Source: an uncultured Lachnospiraceae bacterium (GTDB taxonomy: Bacteria > Bacillota > Clostridia > Lachnospirales > Lachnospiraceae). From it: a stretch of DNA of 12,657 nucleotides. The notes beneath the pieces were generated by a model that did not search any database, was not told the DNA's origin, and saw only the letters and a program-made list of their open reading frames with translations. The stretch covers positions 1 through 12,657 of the forward strand of contig CAJUTC010000023.1 in the NCBI GenBank assembly GCA_910589195.1, written 5' to 3'. Numbering within the stretch: the stretch's first letter is position 1; each line of letters opens with the position of its first letter. The translations under genes were made by a program, and so were the position numbers. Positions 6,527 through 12,657 of the stretch are shown piece by piece.

Positions 6527-6793
6527 ATGAAGATTACAAAACAAGTTGGCAATAAAAAAGAAAATGGCCAGAGCGGTTTTAAGGAAAAAGACGGCCTTTC
6601 CGCAAAAGATGTGGGTGAAATGGGATTTCACCGGGAATTTCATGATTTAGACGGCCCGGTTTGCTCCAGTTTGGATTGTACCGGTCTAATCCCCACGCCA
6701 CCTCAAAGCGACGCGGAAGAAGAGGCTTACGAGGAACTTTATCCGTTTCTCCCGGAAGCAGCCGTCAGCAAAGATGACGACTCGTTTTCTTAA
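6527..6793 (+). CDS. Unrecognised small acidic protein, possibly forespore-expressed
   Basis: I do not recognise this 88-residue protein. The first 30 residues are hydrophilic and rich in lysine. The middle reads GFHREFHDLDGPVCSS (33-48) with two cysteines, Cys46 and Cys51 (SSLDCTGLIPTPP), and the C-terminal third is strongly acidic (DAEEEAYEELYPFLP, then KDDDSFS). There is no signal peptide, membrane segment or known catalytic motif. Its codon use resembles the neighbouring core genes, and the extended Shine-Dalgarno sequence argues that it is real. A sigma-G-like promoter sits directly upstream, so it may be a small spore protein, although it does not look like the alpha/beta-type DNA-binding SASPs. 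The cysteine pair could bind metal or form a disulfide. It lies after pyrG and is convergent with the infB-ribF operon. Confidence 0.75.
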   Translation: MKITKQVGNKKENGQSGFKEKDGLSAKDVGEMGFHREFHDLDGPVCSSLDCTGLIPTPPQSDAEEEAYEELYPFLPEAAVSKDDDSFS

Positions 6794-6795
6794 CA

Positions 6796-6940
6796 TCCTG
6801 ACAATCCATCCAACACCATACAGAAAGGGGCGTAACAAGATACACGGACCAGTTAACGCTCCTTTCGCCTGTGTCAGGAGCTTACAGCGCCGGCTTTCCC
6901 TGTACGCTAAGTAGCATCCTTGCTGCTATTTCCTTACTTA
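6796..6940. repeat. Cluster of inverted repeats between the small gene and ribF
   Basis: This gap holds nested and serial inverted repeats. An outer stem TCCTGACA (6796-6803) pairs with TGTCAGGA (6872-6879). Inside it, GAAAGGGGCGTAAC (6823-6836) pairs with GTTAACGCTCCTTTC (6852-6866) over 14 pairs with one bulged A and one G-U. To the right, CTTA-GCG (6881-6889) can pair with CGCTAAG (6905-6911). TAGCA (6912-6916) pairs with TGCTA (6924-6928), and TAAGTA/TACTTA arms (6908-6913, 6935-6940) reach into the ribF stop. None is followed by a T run, so they are not ordinary terminators. They may form a 3' UTR structure that protects either convergent transcript, or be the remnant of a small mobile repeat. 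Confidence 0.6.
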
Positions 6941-7887
6941 ATCCAGCCATGGCTGCTTTCTAAAAACTCCCTGGCAAAATCTTTATCTCTGGAAATCTGC
7001 TCTTTCAATTCCTCCATCCCGGACATTTTCCGCTCCGGACGAATATAATGAAGCAGCCCAACCTCAATTTCCTTCCCATACAAATCTCCGGCATAGTCAA
7101 ACACAAATGTTTCCACCCCTACAGGGCTGATACCGCCTTCCGTTTTTATGGTTGGTTTTCTTCCGATGTTGGTTACCCCGCCATATAACTCCTCATCGAT
7201 CTGGATTTTTGATACGTAAACACCAAATGGAGGCAAATGTTTCTCTGCAGGCGGCAGAAGGTTTGCCGTGGGGAAGCCAAGGATCGGCTCTCCAATATGG
7301 TTCCCATGAACAACCGTTCCATGAATATAATAAGGTTCTCCTAACAGCTTATTGGCTTTTTCAATCTGTCCTAAATCCAGCTTTTCCCGGATATAGGTGC
7401 TGCTAATATCCCGATCCTCTTCTTTTTCCTTTTTAATCACCTTCAAATAATAGCCGTATTTAGGAGCCAGCTTTTCTAAAAGCCATACATCGCCTGACCG
7501 TTTATAGCCAAAGCCACAGTCCGGCCCTACCACAATTGCTTTCATGCCCATTTTCCCTGCCAGAATTTCCTTTACAAATTCTTCGGCGGGCATGTGGGCT
7601 ACTTCCTGGGTAAAGGGATATTCCACCAGATAATCAATACCAATTTTTCGCAGGTTATTTCGCCGCTCCAAATTTGTAGTAATCACAGTATGCTGTTTTC
7701 CCTGAACCAAATCAGCCGGAGCTACACTAAAGGTAAATACAGCCGTCTTATAGCCATACTGCCGTTTCATCTCCAGCATTGTATGAATCAATTTTTGATG
7801 TCCCCTGTGCCTGCCGTCAAATTTACCGATGGTCACCACTGTAGGTTCTTCTATCTGAAACGCATTGGTTTTCTCTATATAAATCAT
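6934..7887 (-). CDS. ribF: Bifunctional riboflavin kinase / FAD synthetase
   Basis: RibF phosphorylates riboflavin to FMN and adenylylates FMN to FAD in the cytoplasm. The 317 residues match the usual length. The N-terminal FAD synthetase (nucleotidyltransferase) domain has GKFDGRHRGHQ at 21-31, the HxGH-type nucleotide site, and ISSTYIREKL at 161-170. The C-terminal flavokinase domain has GFPTANL at 204-210, GVTNIGRKPT at 237-246 and the probable catalytic Glu259 in VETFVFDY. The stretch FSVAPADL near residue 55 replaces the DPHP-like sequence seen in many family members. The start lies 3 bases after the truB stop, with GGGAG inside the end of truB, so translation is probably coupled. There is no FMN riboswitch near it; its expression appears tied to the translation operon. 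It is the last gene of the operon. Confidence 0.96.
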   Translation of the reverse strand: MIYIEKTNAFQIEEPTVVTIGKFDGRHRGHQKLIHTMLEMKRQYGYKTAVFTFSVAPADLVQGKQHTVITTNLERRNNLRKIGIDYLVEYPFTQEVAHMPAEEFVKEILAGKMGMKAIVVGPDCGFGYKRSGDVWLLEKLAPKYGYYLKVIKKEKEEDRDISSTYIREKLDLGQIEKANKLLGEPYYIHGTVVHGNHIGEPILGFPTANLLPPAEKHLPPFGVYVSKIQIDEELYGGVTNIGRKPTIKTEGGISPVGVETFVFDYAGDLYGKEIEVGLLHYIRPERKMSGMEELKEQISRDKDFAREFLESSHGWIK

Positions 7888-7890
7888 GAA

Positions 7891-8895
7891 TTACTTCTCC
7901 CTCAGGAACATTTTTTTCGGCTTCCATCGGTTCTTGTCCGTTTCATATTGGTATACGCCTAAAAATTCCCGTCTGCTGGAATATACCCGTACCAGCGGCT
8001 CTTCTTGTTTTTGTTCCGTTTCTTTTGTTTCGTTTTGCCGGATTCCTGTTACAGGATAAATAGGAGCCCCTGCCTTGTGTACCGGATCTTTCTTTGTTTC
8101 CCCGTCTGTTTCCCAAATAAAAGAAGAAAAAACAGAGGCGTCTACAGGATTTCCATTTTTTACTAACCCATCCCATTCTGGCAGTGCCACTGCTTTGGGC
8201 CCCTGAAACATTTCCTCAATAGGAACAAGAACTGAATCCAACTGGCCTTCATCTTTCAGCCGCTGAACCTGGGCAAGGGTAACGCTTTCTTCCCAGCAGA
8301 ACTGCCCTACCCGGAGCCGTTTTAACCGTTCCATACATCCGCCGCAATGTAACGCTTTTCCAATATCATAGCATAGCGTCCTAATATACGTTCCTTTTGA
8401 ACAGGTAACGGTGATTCCTGCTTTGGGAAGGCTTATCCAGTCCACGGACAAATCCGAAATCTGAACCTTACGGGCCTGTCGCTTGACTTCCTTTCCCGCG
8501 CGTGCCAGCTCATAAAGCTTTTTTCCTCCTACCTTTAAAGCGGAGTACATAGGCGGGATCTGATTATAATCACCGATAAAAGAGGCGGCTGCACGGGCCA
8601 CCTCTTCTTCTGTTACTGTTACCGGGTACTCAGCCAGAACCTGCCCGGTGGTATCCTGGGTATCCGTTTCTTTTCCAAGAAGCAGCACAGCCTCATATGT
8701 TTTATCCTGGCCGGACAGCAGCTCCATTAACCGGGTCGCCTGCCCGAAACATACCGGAAGGACACCTTCTGCCGCCGGATCCAAGGTTCCTGTATGGCCA
8801 ATTTTCTTTTGACCTGCAATTCCCCGAAGCTTGGCCACCACATCATGGGAGGTAAAGCCTGGTTCTTTATATATGTTAATCACTCCATGATACAT
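7891..8895 (-). CDS. truB: tRNA pseudouridine-55 synthase
   Basis: TruB makes the pseudouridine at position 55 of the T loop of most tRNAs. The N-terminus, MYHGVINIYKEPGFTSHDVV, is the standard family start, so I use the ATG at 8893-8895; the open frame runs 11 codons further upstream, overlapping nrnA. Catalytic Asp39 lies in GHTGTLDPAAEGVLPV. YEAVLLLGKETDTQD and the PPMYSALKVGGKKLYELARAG block are also typical. At 334 residues it is longer than the usual 290-310. The excess is a hydrophilic stretch at about residues 257-300 (ETDGETKKD, ETKETEQKQEE) inside the C-terminal region, before the final RVYSSRREFLGVY strand. The core is intact, so activity is expected. It starts 4 bases after the nrnA stop and is followed by ribF 3 bases after its own stop. 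Confidence 0.96.
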   Translation of the reverse strand: MYHGVINIYKEPGFTSHDVVAKLRGIAGQKKIGHTGTLDPAAEGVLPVCFGQATRLMELLSGQDKTYEAVLLLGKETDTQDTTGQVLAEYPVTVTEEEVARAAASFIGDYNQIPPMYSALKVGGKKLYELARAGKEVKRQARKVQISDLSVDWISLPKAGITVTCSKGTYIRTLCYDIGKALHCGGCMERLKRLRVGQFCWEESVTLAQVQRLKDEGQLDSVLVPIEEMFQGPKAVALPEWDGLVKNGNPVDASVFSSFIWETDGETKKDPVHKAGAPIYPVTGIRQNETKETEQKQEEPLVRVYSSRREFLGVYQYETDKNRWKPKKMFLREK

Positions 8896-8899
8896 GCAA

Positions 8900-9895
8900 T
8901 CAATCCTCTGCTGACTTTTGTTCCCCATCTTCTTTTGGTTCCAATTCCTTTAGCTGCCTTTCAATGTGCTCGGAAAGATTATTCACCACATCATAAATAC
9001 TGCCTGACATGGTGCATCCGGCAGCCCGCACATGTCCTCCTCCGCCAAAGTAAGAGGCAATCTTGGAAACATCCAGCACATATTTGGAACGCAAGCTTAC
9101 TTTAAAAATCTGTGATTCGATTTCATAAAGGAAAATGGCGCACTCCACTCCTTTTGTTAGCCTTAGCTGCTCCACAATCCCGTCTAAATCCTGGCTGGTA
9201 ACACTGTAAAACTTCATATCCTTTAATCGTACTACGCTAAAGATACATTTTCCTTCCAAGAACGTAACGCTTTCTAACAATGCCCTGCCCAAAATCTGAT
9301 TTTGCACATACGTTTTCTGGTAAAAGCTTCCATCGATAATTCTGGAAAAATCGATTCCAGTACTCATCAGCTTACCGGCTATCGTCATCGTTTCAGGGGA
9401 AGTACAGGGATATTTAAAGACTCCGGTATCATGGATAATTCCTGTATATAAGCACTCTGCCACCTCTTTTGTTACCTTATCTTCCTCCAAAAGGCCGTAA
9501 AGAACCTCACTGGTAGAGCTGGCATCCGGCTTTACAACATTGGTACGGGCAAAGTCGGTATTTGTAATATGATGATCCACGCAAAGCGAATCCTTTGCCA
9601 GCTCCAATATCTTCCGCCCTTCTCCTAAACGTTCTTGGTCACTGCTATCTAAGCAGACACACAAGTCATATGGACGTTCTTGAGAAAACACGGTTTGGAT
9701 CTGATCAAAGCCCTTTAAATAAGCAAATTTAACAGACGGTTCTTCCAGGAAAACTTCGGCTTCTATCTGAGGATATACTGCCTGCAGATAATTCAAAAGG
9801 CCAAGGCAGGCCCCCGTACAGTCTCCATCCGGACGGATGTGGCCGATGATGGCCACATGTTCTGCATCCTTCAGTTTTTGATCCAATACTGACAT
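8900..9895 (-). CDS. nrnA: DHH/DHHA1 phosphoesterase, NrnA-type oligoribonuclease / pAp phosphatase
   Basis: This 331-residue DHH-family phosphoesterase is predicted to degrade very short RNA to mononucleotides and to dephosphorylate pAp. Metal-binding motifs are GHIRPDGDCTG at 18-28, CLDSSD at 81-86, the signature DHH at 107-109, and the aspartate in GIIHDTGVFKY (152-162). The C-terminal DHHA1 domain has GGGGHVRAAG at 284-293, which binds the nucleotide. All expected residues are present. I chose ATG 9893-9895 over the in-frame GTG at 9904. The GGAA-type ribosome binding site (9904-9911) is about 8-10 bases from the ATG but overlaps the GTG. The gene occupies its usual place between rbfA and truB in Clostridia. 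The last 15 residues are charged and variable. Confidence 0.94.
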   Translation of the reverse strand: MSVLDQKLKDAEHVAIIGHIRPDGDCTGACLGLLNYLQAVYPQIEAEVFLEEPSVKFAYLKGFDQIQTVFSQERPYDLCVCLDSSDQERLGEGRKILELAKDSLCVDHHITNTDFARTNVVKPDASSTSEVLYGLLEEDKVTKEVAECLYTGIIHDTGVFKYPCTSPETMTIAGKLMSTGIDFSRIIDGSFYQKTYVQNQILGRALLESVTFLEGKCIFSVVRLKDMKFYSVTSQDLDGIVEQLRLTKGVECAIFLYEIESQIFKVSLRSKYVLDVSKIASYFGGGGHVRAAGCTMSGSIYDVVNNLSEHIERQLKELEPKEDGEQKSAED

Positions 9896-9915
9896 GAATC
9901 TCACTTCCTTTCTGC

Positions 9916-9933
9916 TATGACGGTTTTGTCATA
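9916..9933 (-). other. Small hairpin in the rbfA-nrnA gap
   Basis: TATGAC (9916-9921) and GTCATA (9928-9933) form a perfect 6-bp stem with a 6-base loop, just upstream of the nrnA ribosome binding site. No T run follows on either strand, so it is not a terminator. It may affect mRNA processing or nrnA translation, or be incidental. The rest of the 79-base gap shows no promoter that I trust. Confidence 0.4.
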
Positions 9934-9974
9934 CAGCCTGTTTCCAACTACAAAATTTTTCCTGCTTTTCTGCT

Positions 9975-10418
9975 TTATGATTCTGCTTCCGTGTCTTCTT
10001 TCTCCTCTTTTGTATCTTCCATTTCCATTTCTTCTTCTGTGTCTTCATCCATTTCTTTATCCCTTAAATCCTTTGTTACTTGGTCGATCAGATGGGACAT
10101 ATGGACGCCGTATTCGATAGACTGATCCAGAACAAAGGTAAGTTCTGGCGTATTTCTCAAATTTACCCGTCTTGCCAGCTCCCTGCGGATATAACCTACC
10201 CCGCTTTTTAGCCCGGCCAGCGTATTGCTTGCGGTTTCCTCATCTCCCAATACGCTGATAAAGGCTTTGCAGTATTTTAAATCCGGGGTAACCTCCACGG
10301 CTACCACCGTGGTCATCGGATGAATGCGGGGATCTTTTACTTCCCTGCGGATAATCTCACTTAACTCACGCTGAACTTCCATATTAATTCTGGTATTTTT
10401 TATGCTGTGTTTTCTCAT
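9975..10418 (-). CDS. rbfA: 30S ribosome-binding factor A
   Basis: RbfA binds the immature 30S subunit near the 5' end of 16S rRNA and is needed for late maturation and cold adaptation. Residues 1-118 form the single KH-like domain, with the typical N-terminus (NTRINMEVQRELSEIIRREVKDPRI, starting at residue 8), DLKYCKAFISVLG (46-58) and the C-terminal LDQSIEYGVHMSHLIDQV block (98-115). Residues 119-147 add a strongly acidic tail (MDEDTEEEMEMED, KEEKEDTEAES), which takes the protein to 147 residues against about 115-130 in many relatives. It lies 53 bases downstream of infB and 79 bases upstream of nrnA. The start ATG has a purine-rich AAAGAGAG sequence upstream, a weaker site than those of its neighbours. 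Confidence 0.95.
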   Translation of the reverse strand: MRKHSIKNTRINMEVQRELSEIIRREVKDPRIHPMTTVVAVEVTPDLKYCKAFISVLGDEETASNTLAGLKSGVGYIRRELARRVNLRNTPELTFVLDQSIEYGVHMSHLIDQVTKDLRDKEMDEDTEEEMEMEDTKEEKEDTEAES

Positions 10419-10471
10419 ATACTCTCTTTCTGAAAGCCCGTTTACAGCTAGCCATACATGGGCCTTCCATC

Positions 10472-12657
10472 CTATCTGGGAACTTCTACCATAGCATATG
10501 CTTCGATCATATCGTCTTCCTGAAGATCATTAAACTTTTCAAATACAAGGCCACATTCATATCCAGCCCTTACTTCCTTTACATCATCCTTAAACCGCTT
10601 TAGCGATGCCAGGGCGCCATCAAAAAGCTGAACCCCATCTCTGGTGATCCTTGCGCTGCATCCCCTGGTAAACTGTCCGTCTAACACATACGATCCGGCT
10701 ATGGTCCCCACGCCGGAGGCCTTGAATGTCTGGCGAACCACCGCATGGCCGATTACCTTCTCCTCAAATACCGGATCCAGCATGCCCTTCATGGCCGCTT
10801 CCACATCTTCAATGGCCTGATAGATTACCTTGTAAAGCCGCACATCTACCTTTTCCCGCTCCGCAATGGATTTTGCCGTCACATCCGGACGCACATTAAA
10901 CCCGATAATGATTGCGTTGGAGGCAGAAGCTAGATTTACATCGGATTCATTCACCGCGCCTACTCCGCCGTGGATGACTTTTACCATAACCTCTTCATTT
11001 GACAGCTTAACCAGGCTCTGCTTTACAGCCTCTACTGACCCTTGGACATCCGCTTTAATAATAATCGGAAGTTCTTTTACATTTCCTGCCTGGATTTGGC
11101 TGAATAACGCGTCTAAGGATAATTTTGCCTTTGTATCATCAATTAACCTGTTTTTCTCCTCAGAAATAAATGTCTGAGCAAATACTCTTGCTTCTTTTTC
11201 ATTTTCAGTTGCTACAAATATTTCACCTGCATTGGGCACGTCGTTTAAGCCTAAAATCTCTACCGGGGTAGATGGGCCTGCTTCTTTTACACGCCGCCCT
11301 TTATCGTCCATCATAGCACGGACTTTGCCGCTGCAGGCGCCTACTGCCACATTATCGCCTACTCGCAACGTACCTTTCTGCACTAAAATGGTTGCCACCG
11401 GGCCTTTGCCCTTATCCAGCTCAGCTTCAATAACAATACCTCTTGCCTTCCGCTCCGGATTCGCTTTTAATTCCTTTACCTCAGCAGTGAGAAGAATCAT
11501 CTCCAGCAGCTCGGTAATCCCTTCCTTTGTGTGGGCAGACACCGGGACAAAAATCGTACTTCCGCCCCAGTCTTCTGGAACCAGTTCATATTCGCTCATT
11601 TCCTGTTTTACCCGGTCCACATTTGCGCTTGGCTTATCAACCTTATTAACAGCTACAATGATCTCAACGCCTGCTGCTTTCGCATGATTAATGGCTTCTA
11701 CGGTCTGGGGCATTACGCCATCGTCTGCCGCTACAACCAAAATCGCGATATCGGTAGACTGGGCGCCCCGCATACGCATGGCGGTAAACGCTTCATGGCC
11801 TGGGGTATCTAAGAACGTGATCTTCTGGCCGTTGATTTCCACCACATAAGCTCCAATATGCTGGGTAATACCTCCTGCTTCCTTGGCCGTAACATTTGTT
11901 TTACGGATAGCATCCAACAAGGAGGTTTTGCCGTGGTCAACATGGCCCATTACACAGACTACCGGAGGCCTGGTTATCATATCAGCCTCATTTTCCTCAT
12001 CCTCTTTCAGCAGTTCGGCAATTACATCCACCTTTTCTTCTTTCTCGCAGAGGATTTCAAATTCCATGGCAATCTCTTCTGCCTGCTCATAATCGATTTC
12101 CTGATTTACTGTTACCATCTGGCCCTTTTCCTTAAAGAGCTTGCCGACGATTACCGAAGGCTGAACCTTCATTTTTTCCGCCAGTTCCTTAATGGTAATT
12201 ACCTCTGGAATTACAATTACCTTTACCTCTTCCTCTTTTTCCTTCACTGGTTTCTGAGGCATGATAAACGCGCCCTTTGCAGGCTTTCCGCCCTTTAAGC
12301 GGCCTTCTTTTTCATCCAGGTTCTTTTTATCGTATTTATTATCATTCTTATATGCATTTTTATTGGGACGCCCGCTGGTTGGCTTGGTCTGGATCGGAGA
12401 ATCAAACGCGGATTTGGAACTGCTTCTTGTATCACGTCCTCCTGCTCCACGGCCTCCCAGGTAACTGCCGCTTCGGTTTCCGTCACGGCTTCCCTGATAA
12501 CCGCCCCGGTTTCCGTCACGGCTTCCCTGATAGCCGCCGCTTCGGTTCCCGTCACGGCTTCCCTGATAACCGCCCTGGTTCCCATCCCGGCTTCCCTGAT
12601 AACCGCCCCGGTTTCCATCCCGGCTTCCCTGATAGCCGCCCCGGTTTCCATCCCGGC
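10472..12657 (-). CDS. infB: Translation initiation factor IF-2, 5' end outside window
   Basis: IF-2 is the GTPase that places initiator fMet-tRNA on the 30S subunit and promotes 50S joining. The frame is open to the right edge and gives 727 visible residues. The first 131 are a low-complexity basic region: tandem GGYQGSRDGNR units, then a lysine- and asparagine-rich linker ending GRLKGGKPAKGAFI. Counting from Met at 12262, the IF2-N domain is at about 10-70 and the G domain starts near 100. G1 is GHVDHGKT (106-113), G3 DTPGH (152-156), G4 NKVD (206-209) and G5 SAH (242-244). The IF-2-specific C-terminal domains follow, ending MVEVPR. The Met at 12262 has only a weak upstream AAAGGG and I treat it as internal; a shorter isoform from it is possible but unproven. 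It heads the visible part of the operon. Confidence 0.97.
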   Translation of the reverse strand, partial: RDGNRGGYQGSRDGNRGGYQGSRDGNQGGYQGSRDGNRSGGYQGSRDGNRGGYQGSRDGNRSGSYLGGRGAGGRDTRSSSKSAFDSPIQTKPTSGRPNKNAYKNDNKYDKKNLDEKEGRLKGGKPAKGAFIMPQKPVKEKEEEVKVIVIPEVITIKELAEKMKVQPSVIVGKLFKEKGQMVTVNQEIDYEQAEEIAMEFEILCEKEEKVDVIAELLKEDEENEADMITRPPVVCVMGHVDHGKTSLLDAIRKTNVTAKEAGGITQHIGAYVVEINGQKITFLDTPGHEAFTAMRMRGAQSTDIAILVVAADDGVMPQTVEAINHAKAAGVEIIVAVNKVDKPSANVDRVKQEMSEYELVPEDWGGSTIFVPVSAHTKEGITELLEMILLTAEVKELKANPERKARGIVIEAELDKGKGPVATILVQKGTLRVGDNVAVGACSGKVRAMMDDKGRRVKEAGPSTPVEILGLNDVPNAGEIFVATENEKEARVFAQTFISEEKNRLIDDTKAKLSLDALFSQIQAGNVKELPIIIKADVQGSVEAVKQSLVKLSNEEVMVKVIHGGVGAVNESDVNLASASNAIIIGFNVRPDVTAKSIAEREKVDVRLYKVIYQAIEDVEAAMKGMLDPVFEEKVIGHAVVRQTFKASGVGTIAGSYVLDGQFTRGCSARITRDGVQLFDGALASLKRFKDDVKEVRAGYECGLVFEKFNDLQEDDMIEAYAMVEVPR
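12451..12657 (-). repeat. 33-bp tandem repeats coding the IF-2 N-terminal RG-rich region
   Basis: Units starting GGCTTCCCTGAT on the plus strand begin at 12487, 12520, 12556, 12589 and 12622. They are 33 bases long, except the 36-base unit at 12520, which carries one extra Ser codon. A degenerate 36-base unit precedes them at 12451, and the array continues past the right edge. All lengths are multiples of 3, so the infB frame is kept. Each unit codes GGYQGSRDGN followed by Arg or Gln. Units differ mainly by silent or conservative changes. Confidence 0.93.

Noticed and set aside
6353..6643. 96-codon minus-strand frame opposite the small gene
   Set aside because: It spans the terminator and the promoter region, lacks a Shine-Dalgarno sequence and has no protein-like pattern; the plus-strand frame is better supported.
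7943..8176. 77-codon minus-strand frame inside truB
   Set aside because: It overlaps the truB C-terminal coding region in another frame, has biased low-complexity content and no ribosome binding site.
12295..12651. Repetitive minus-strand frame rich in METGAVIREAG-like units
   Set aside because: It is an alternative frame of the infB tandem repeats. Any frame of a repeat with a length divisible by 3 looks repetitive, and the infB frame continues through the region.
12451..12657. CRISPR array
   Set aside because: The units are contiguous, with no unique spacers, are multiples of 3, and code part of IF-2.

Overview
The window looks like a chromosomal segment of a Clostridia-class Firmicute, most likely of the Lachnospiraceae. 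I infer this from gene order (infB-rbfA-nrnA-truB-ribF), protein style, strong AGGAGG-type ribosome binding sites, and a well-matched forespore-type promoter. No rRNA, tRNA, CRISPR array or insertion sequence is visible. Most of it is core housekeeping DNA with one accessory cassette at the left end.

Region 1 (1-1740, minus strand) is visibly AT-rich. It holds a 70-residue Cro/C1-type regulator followed, 5 bases later, by a DNA adenine methyltransferase of the type III Mod kind that runs off the left edge. A strong hairpin terminator at 1815-1861 separates this cassette from the core genes. Region 2 (1883-4358, minus) is ftsH, the membrane AAA+ protease, followed by a nitroreductase-family gene. 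Region 3 (4359-4744) is a divergent control region: the ftsH promoter faces left, the pyrG promoter faces right, and pyrG has a leader of about 180 nt with several mutually exclusive pairings. Region 4 (4745-6793, plus) is pyrG (CTP synthase) and an unrecognised 88-residue protein gene with its own sigma-G-like promoter and a very strong Shine-Dalgarno sequence. Region 5 (6796-6940) is a gene-free stretch full of inverted repeats. Region 6 (6934-12657, minus) is the 3' part of the translation operon: infB (cut by the right edge), rbfA, nrnA, truB and ribF, closely spaced and without internal terminators. Its only good terminator candidate lies at 6474-6522, beyond the antisense small gene.

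The operon genes serve translation initiation (IF-2), 30S maturation (RbfA), turnover of short RNA or nucleotide products (NrnA), tRNA modification (TruB) and flavin cofactor synthesis (RibF). I find no clearly new multi-gene system. The best lead is the small gene at 6527-6793: it may be forespore-specific, and the translation operon apparently transcribes across it in antisense before stopping inside its promoter.
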